From assembly GCA_937916025.1 (NCBI GenBank), contig CALGGX010000120.1:1-10157 (forward strand): 10,157 nucleotides of DNA, in the 5' to 3' direction. The DNA is from an uncultured Selenomonadales bacterium (GTDB lineage: Bacteria; Bacillota_C; Negativicutes; Selenomonadales; Selenomonadaceae). The stretch's first letter is position 1. Each line of letters opens with the position of its first letter. Below the pieces are notes generated by a model that saw only the letters and a program-made list of their open reading frames with translations, ran no database searches and was not told where the DNA came from. A program made the translations under genes and the position numbers. This document shows, in pieces, positions 6,901 through 10,157 of the stretch.

Positions 6901-7887
6901 TCAGAGTTTTGATGTGGGGCGTCGACGATATGTTTCCGAGTCTCGCCCCGTTCTATGAACATTACAAACAACGCGGCGCGATAAACATTATCGGCTACGC
7001 GCTTTCGTTCCACGACACACACACACACACAAGGGGCGTTGAAAGTCGTTGAAGATTTGCGGACGATGAAGCCTGCCGCCGGAGTTTCGTTTGACAGAGT
7101 AATTTTCTCGACCAAAAACGATTTGTATCGGCAGATGAAACAATTGGAAGGCATGGGCATTCCGAAAAGCATTTTTATCGAGGGCGTCATTTTCAAAATC
7201 CCCGGATTGGATCTCGATAATTTTCTTAAAACCGGCATTGCAACTTCTCGATTGAACACGAAGGGTTTCAACAATTCCGGCAGAATTTACGACGACACGT
7301 ATTCGATTCATCCGCGCGAATATATTTTTCCGGCATTTAAAATGCGCATCGGATTTAAGAGCTCGATCGGTATCACATTGATTGACGGCAGCGGCGAGCT
7401 CGATATCGGCAAATTTACACAAATATCTTGGAGCGGCGAAATGGAATTGGATTTGTGCAGTGCCCATAAATACAGACAATCCGGGCATAATTACAAAAGC
7501 GTTGCGATTTACGATCCCGCGCACCACATTTGGCCGAATCCGAAGCCGCCGATTCCGGAGAACGAACGCAAGCCGTGCCGCATTGAGATCGGAAACGACG
7601 TTTGGATCGGGCGCGGTTGCCGATTCAAAGTCAGTGATCCGGATCGTCCGCTCGTGATCGGTGACGGCGCGGTAATTGCTTCCGACAGCGTCGTCGTGAA
7701 ATCCATTCCGCCGTACACGATCTGGGGCGGCAATCCCGCGCGTTTCATCAAAAATCGTTTCGCTCCGCGCGTGAGCGAAAAACTTCAGCGCATTCGTTGG
7801 TGGGATTGGGATATCGAAAAAATCCACGACAATTACAAGTACTTCGATGAGCCGGAGCAATTCGCCGAGATGTTTGACATTCAATAA
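6897..7887 (+). CDS. Hexapeptide-repeat acyltransferase B, phase-variable by an AC repeat (out of frame, OFF)
   Basis: A paralogue of acyltransferase A. From ATG 6897, overlapping the previous stop as ATGA, the frame begins 'MIRVLMWGVDDMFPSLAPFYE' but after an (AC)8 repeat it terminates at TGA 7050-7052, a 51-residue product. The rest of the homologue continues in the +1-shifted frame from 'TQGALKVVEDL' to the TAA at 7885-7887, with 'IEIGNDVWIGRGC', 'VIGDGAVIASDSVVVKSIPPYTIWGGNPARFI' and 'QRIRWWDW', and no other disruption. Adding one AC unit, or removing two, joins the halves into about 330 or 328 residues, against 321 for copy A. The intact downstream frame argues for a switched-off gene rather than a decayed one. 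'SAHKY' aligns with the candidate catalytic His of copy A. Internal restart is possible at 7039 or 7066 but lacks well-spaced ribosome binding sites. Likely role: acylation of the same or a related surface polymer. Confidence 0.8.
7015..7031 (+). repeat. AC dinucleotide repeat, (AC)8 plus A, inside acyltransferase B
   Basis: Eight uninterrupted AC units at 7015-7030, followed by A. The repeat begins within codon 40, the same position where copy A has its poly-G tract; in the restored frame both paralogues continue with 'TQG' after the repeat. Eight units leave the gene out of frame; nine or six would open it; seven would also be off (TGA soon after). This is a typical slipped-strand switch. 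Confidence 0.85.
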
Positions 7888-8651
7888 GCAATCAAAAACG
7901 TGATCAAAACAATCGACTCGGAGAGCAAAGTTACCGCGCCGTAAACATCGCCGGTGACGCCTCCGAGTTTTTTTGTCGCGTAATGTCCGAAATACAGAGT
8001 GAAGGCAACCGCCGCGATTCCGCTCATTAATGCCGTCAAAAACATTTCGATCGAAAATGCAAGCATCGGCAAGAGCAGAATGACGGCTTCAATCGACGCG
8101 AAGATCATCGTCTTGCCGTTCGTGTGCTCGGCAAATGCCTTACCCATGCCCTCGCGCCGAGCGTAAGGAAACAGTCCGATCGTCATCGTCATCATCAATC
8201 GCCCGAGGATCGGCATTGCAAAAATCGCCGACAAAAAAATATCCGTCGGCAGTCGCGTCAATTCATTCAGTGCCGAAAACTCGACAATCGACAATACGAC
8301 GAAACTCACCGCGCCGAATGCGCCGACATGACTGTCTTTCATGATCTCCAACATGCGCTCGCGATCTCGCCCGCTGAACAGCCCGTCAAACGTATCCATG
8401 AAGCCGTCGCAATGAATGCCGCCCGTCAGCATGACAGTCGACGCGAAAACGATTGCCGCTTCGAGCATCGGATATTTTCCGCCCGTCAATTCAATCAAAA
8501 TCGAAACGACGGCGATATATGAAATGCCGAGCACGGCTCCGACCGCCGGAAAAAACTTGACGCTGTTGCCGAAATCTTCTTCAGTCCAAACCGTTTGTCG
8601 GACGATTGAGATGCGCGTGAGGAATTGCAAGCCGATCAAAAACGCATTCAT
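7881..8651 (-). CDS. cobS: Adenosylcobinamide-GDP ribazoletransferase (cobalamin synthase)
   Basis: CobS is an integral membrane enzyme that joins adenosylcobinamide-GDP and alpha-ribazole in late cobalamin assembly. The 256-residue protein opens 'MNAFLIGLQFLTRI' and carries the metal-binding signature 'GGIHCDGFMDTFDGLFSG' at about 77-94 with Asp82, Asp86 and Asp89, followed by 'MKDSHVGAFG' and, near the end, 'GGVTGDVYGA' (230-239, Asp235). Several hydrophobic segments (about 35-55, 65-77, 112-125, 140-160, 185-225, 240-256) fit its multispan topology, and the length is normal. The ATG lies 3 nt after the nrdG stop, with its GGAG inside the nrdG 3' end, so the two are co-transcribed. Its 3' end overlaps that of acyltransferase B by 7 bp on the opposite strand. 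No other cob gene or cobalamin riboswitch is visible. Confidence 0.93.
   Translation of the reverse strand: MNAFLIGLQFLTRISIVRQTVWTEEDFGNSVKFFPAVGAVLGISYIAVVSILIELTGGKYPMLEAAIVFASTVMLTGGIHCDGFMDTFDGLFSGRDRERMLEIMKDSHVGAFGAVSFVVLSIVEFSALNELTRLPTDIFLSAIFAMPILGRLMMTMTIGLFPYARREGMGKAFAEHTNGKTMIFASIEAVILLLPMLAFSIEMFLTALMSGIAAVAFTLYFGHYATKKLGGVTGDVYGAVTLLSESIVLITFLIAY
7916..7974 (+). terminator. Rho-independent terminator of the acyltransferase operon, inside the cobS 3' end
   Basis: ACTCGGAG (7916-7923) pairs with CTCCGAGT (7961-7968). Inside it GTTACCG (7930-7936) pairs with CGGTGAC (7952-7958) with one G-U. The outer stem runs directly into T7 (7968-7974). It begins 28 nt after the acyltransferase B stop in the correct orientation. 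The same bases encode the conserved CobS GGVTGDVYGA region on the other strand, so part of the palindrome could be coincidental. The inner loop is about 15 nt, longer than ideal. Confidence 0.5.
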
Positions 8652-8654
8652 CTG

Positions 8655-9167
8655 TCAAAACTCCGCGCGGATGATTTTTTTTTCGGCGAGCGTGTTCGGA
8701 ATGTCGATCAGACGTTGATTGAAGGAGCCGCGAAACGTCAGTGATAAATCGCGTTGCTTTTCGACAAACGGACCGTCGACAAGCACATCGACGTATTTCA
8801 GAAACTCGCGAATTTCTTCGGCAGTGAAAAATCCTTCCGCGCCGTCGATCAATTCTTCAAAAGTGAAGCCGGTGTAGCACCACAAAGTCAAATGCATTTC
8901 TTTGATCGCGCGCGCGAGCGGCAGCAGAGGCTTCAATTGACAGAGCGGCTCTCCGCCGCTGAAAGTTACGCCGTCGAGCAACGGATTTGATTTGATGCGT
9001 TCGAGCAGCGATTCGATGTCAATCGATCTCCCGCCGTCGAAATCGAATGTCTGCGGATTGTGGCAGCCGATGCAATGATGAGGACAGCCCTGCACGAAGA
9101 TCGTAAACCGAATGCCCTCGCCGTCTACATATGATTCTTCTTCAATTCCCGCTATCCGAACCTGCAA
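8655..9167 (-). CDS. nrdG: Anaerobic ribonucleoside-triphosphate reductase activating protein
   Basis: NrdG is the small radical SAM enzyme that installs the glycyl radical on the anaerobic ribonucleotide reductase NrdD. The 170-residue protein has 'VDGEGIRFTIFVQGCPHHC' leading into the cluster motif C28-x3-C32-x2-C35 followed by 'HNPQT', then 'VTFSGGEPL' (SAM-binding GGEP at 71-74), 'LWCYTGFTFEEL' and 'VDVLVDGPFV', and ends with the family-typical 'SFNQRLIDI'. The start is TTG at 9165-9167, chosen because GAGG (plus-strand 9176-9179) lies 8 nt upstream and the family N-terminus begins here. nrdD is not adjacent within the window; nrdG instead leads directly into cobS. A run of nine A near its end (plus strand T9, 8675-8683) is in frame. 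Confidence 0.93.
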   Translation of the reverse strand: MQVRIAGIEEESYVDGEGIRFTIFVQGCPHHCIGCHNPQTFDFDGGRSIDIESLLERIKSNPLLDGVTFSGGEPLCQLKPLLPLARAIKEMHLTLWCYTGFTFEELIDGAEGFFTAEEIREFLKYVDVLVDGPFVEKQRDLSLTFRGSFNQRLIDIPNTLAEKKIIRAEF

Positions 9168-9197
9168 TTCACTCGCCTCGATCTGTTTCTTTTATGG

Positions 9198-9226
9198 TTG
9201 CAAACTATATCAGAAACGGATAAAAT
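9198..9226 (+). promoter_or_regulatory. Sigma-70 type promoter for the SpoIID/LytB-domain gene
   Basis: TTGCAA (9198-9203), a 17-nt spacer and TAAAAT (9221-9226) match the consensus boxes 4/6 and 5/6. Transcription would begin near 9233, giving a leader of about 33 nt with the ribosome binding site inside it. A housekeeping-type promoter does not by itself point to sporulation control. Confidence 0.55.
9204..9209 (-). promoter_or_regulatory. Candidate -10 box for nrdG-cobS
   Basis: On the minus strand TATAGT lies about 37 nt before the nrdG TTG. The -35 at normal spacing is weak. It sits within the spacer of the opposing promoter at 9198-9226, so the two divergent promoters would overlap and compete. 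Weak support. Confidence 0.3.
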
Positions 9227-9250
9227 TTCTATGAAACGCGGAAATTTCGA

Positions 9251-9257
9251 GGGGAGG
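9251..9257 (+). promoter_or_regulatory. Ribosome binding site deciding the TTG start at 9266
   Basis: GGGGAGG ends 8 nt before TTG 9266, after which the reading frame immediately encodes a signal peptide. The nearest ATG (9231) is in another frame that stops after 12 codons. Confidence 0.65.
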
Positions 9258-9265
9258 CTCGAGCC

Positions 9266-10157
9266 TTGATACGATTGCTCATTCTGCTGACGGCAATATT
9301 TTTTTTGCCTGCGATGCCGCTTTCGGCGCAATCGAAATGGCAGCCGGAACTTCGCGTCGGACTTTTTAAATCGACGTCGACGACTTTGAAATTCTCTCTG
9401 CCGATTGCAATCGACGACTTTAAAGTCGAAGCAAATGTTCCGATCACGGCTTCGCTCGACGGCGGCAAGCTCAAACTCGGCGATAAAATTTTCGACATCA
9501 AAGAAATTGAGTTGCGTCCGAAGGAAGATGCGCAGATCCGAGAAATGATCACGACGATCAACGGCAAGAAATATCCCGGCACCGTCAAGCTCGTCGTCGG
9601 CGATAAACAATTGACGGTGATCAATTTGACGACGACGGACGCGTATCTTCGCGGAGTGATTCCGAATGAAATGCCGACGAGTTGGAATGATGAAGCACTC
9701 AAAACGCAGGTGCTCGCCGCGCGGACTTTTGCACTGAAAAATCGGCGTCGACATTCTGCCGAGGGATATGATCTGTGCTCGACGACGCATTGTCAAGTGT
9801 ACGGCGATCTCGATACTGCAGTGCCGAGTTCGGATGCGGCGATTGATGAAACGTTCGGAGAAGTGTTGGTATTCAACGGCGGATTGATCAACGCTCCATT
9901 CCATTCCGATTCCGGCGGCAGAACCGAAAACGCGTCGGAAGTTTGGGGGCAACACGTGCCGTATCTCGTTTCTGTCGATGAGTTTGACACGAAAACCTAT
10001 CCTTGGACGAAAAAAATTCCGGTCGCGGAGTTTGTCGAAGCGATCAAAAAAATCGGTTCGGACTTCGGCGAGTTGAAAGAGATTCGGCTGTCGAAATTGG
10101 AGCTCGGACGCGGCGCGGAAGATCGATCGTCGTCCGGCAGAGTGAAATTTCTGCTCG
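9266..10157 (+). CDS. SpoIID/LytB-domain protein with signal peptide (3' end outside window)
   Basis: The first 297 codons are visible. A TTG start after a strong ribosome binding site gives 'MIRLLILLTAIFFLPAMPLSA', a signal peptide or anchor, with possible cleavage near residue 21. An N-terminal beta-rich segment ('LRVGLF', 'FKVEANVPITASLDGG') is followed by the SpoIID/LytB domain: 'YLRGVIPNEMPTSW' from Tyr127 with the probable catalytic Glu135, 'LKTQVLAARTFAL', 'YDLCSTTHCQVYGD', 'FHSDSGGRTENASEVWG' and 'PYLVSVDEFD'. SpoIID is a peptidoglycan lytic transglycosylase needed for engulfment in spore formers, and LytB relatives act in vegetative cell wall turnover. Nothing here separates the two: no spoIIQ, spoIIID or mreB neighbour is seen. 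It is divergent from nrdG. The protein probably acts on the outer side of the inner membrane. Confidence 0.88.
   Translation, partial: MIRLLILLTAIFFLPAMPLSAQSKWQPELRVGLFKSTSTTLKFSLPIAIDDFKVEANVPITASLDGGKLKLGDKIFDIKEIELRPKEDAQIREMITTINGKKYPGTVKLVVGDKQLTVINLTTTDAYLRGVIPNEMPTSWNDEALKTQVLAARTFALKNRRRHSAEGYDLCSTTHCQVYGDLDTAVPSSDAAIDETFGEVLVFNGGLINAPFHSDSGGRTENASEVWGQHVPYLVSVDEFDTKTYPWTKKIPVAEFVEAIKKIGSDFGELKEIRLSKLELGRGAEDRSSSGRVKFLL

Noticed and set aside
8675..8683. T9 run in nrdG as another phase-variation switch.
   Set aside because: It lies in the last ~10 codons, encodes the normal 'EKKI' ending and is only nine bases; A/T runs of this size are common.
9231..9269. A 12-codon frame from ATG 9231 ending in a TGA that overlaps the SpoIID/LytB TTG, resembling a coupled leader peptide.
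   Set aside because: The predicted transcription start (about 9233) falls at or after its ATG, and it has no ribosome binding site of its own.
9299..9306. T8 run in the SpoIID/LytB signal peptide as a slippage site.
   Set aside because: Phe-Phe-Leu codons in a hydrophobic signal sequence explain it; the frame is intact.
9152..9955. A 267-codon minus-strand frame opposite the SpoIID/LytB gene.
   Set aside because: The plus strand encodes a signal peptide and conserved SpoIID motifs; the minus frame overlaps the nrdG start and shows no family features.
1..10157. Search for tRNA, rRNA, CRISPR arrays, insertion sequences and cobalamin riboswitch.
   Set aside because: No cloverleaf, regularly spaced repeats, transposase motifs or B12-box-like element was seen on either strand by eye.

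Overview
The window reads as a piece of the chromosome of an anaerobic, flagellated Firmicutes bacterium. A Negativicutes/Selenomonadales relative is my best guess. The grounds are an OGT-type glycosyltransferase end beside a FliB-like flagellin lysine methylase, cobalamin (cobS) and anaerobic ribonucleotide reductase (nrdG) genes, a SpoIID/LytB protein, strong AGGAGG-type ribosome binding sites and mid GC. This assignment is inference; no rRNA or marker gene is present.

Layout. (1) 1-1458, plus strand: the C-terminus of a SPINDLY/OGT-like glycosyltransferase, then a fliB-like gene with a TTG start, probably the end of a flagellin-modification cluster. (2) 1459-1530: a short gap with a good -10 box. 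(3) 1531-7887, plus strand: a tightly packed, partly translationally coupled run: a 28-residue putative membrane peptide, trpF, a small ACT-domain gene, trpC, hexapeptide acyltransferase A, an 832-residue CDP-glycerol-glycerophosphotransferase-like protein, and acyltransferase B. A hairpin followed by T7 lies 28 nt past the last stop. (4) 7881-9167, minus strand: nrdG then cobS, convergent with region 3 and overlapping it by 7 bp. (5) 9168-9265: a divergent promoter region. (6) 9266 to the end, plus strand: a SpoIID/LytB-domain protein with a signal peptide, cut by the window edge.

The most striking feature is in region 3. The two acyltransferases are paralogues flanking the glycerophosphotransferase-like gene. 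Each carries a different simple sequence repeat at the same codon position (about residue 41): G12 in copy A, which is in frame, and (AC)8 in copy B, which is out of frame. One more AC unit, or two fewer, restores B as a full-length homologue of A. This looks like a pair of contingency loci that would switch acyl decoration of a surface polymer on and off independently. The substrate is not known. The central protein also seems to carry a degenerate VanY/M15 peptidase-like domain and possibly a MurE/MurF N-terminal-like segment ahead of its transferase domain.
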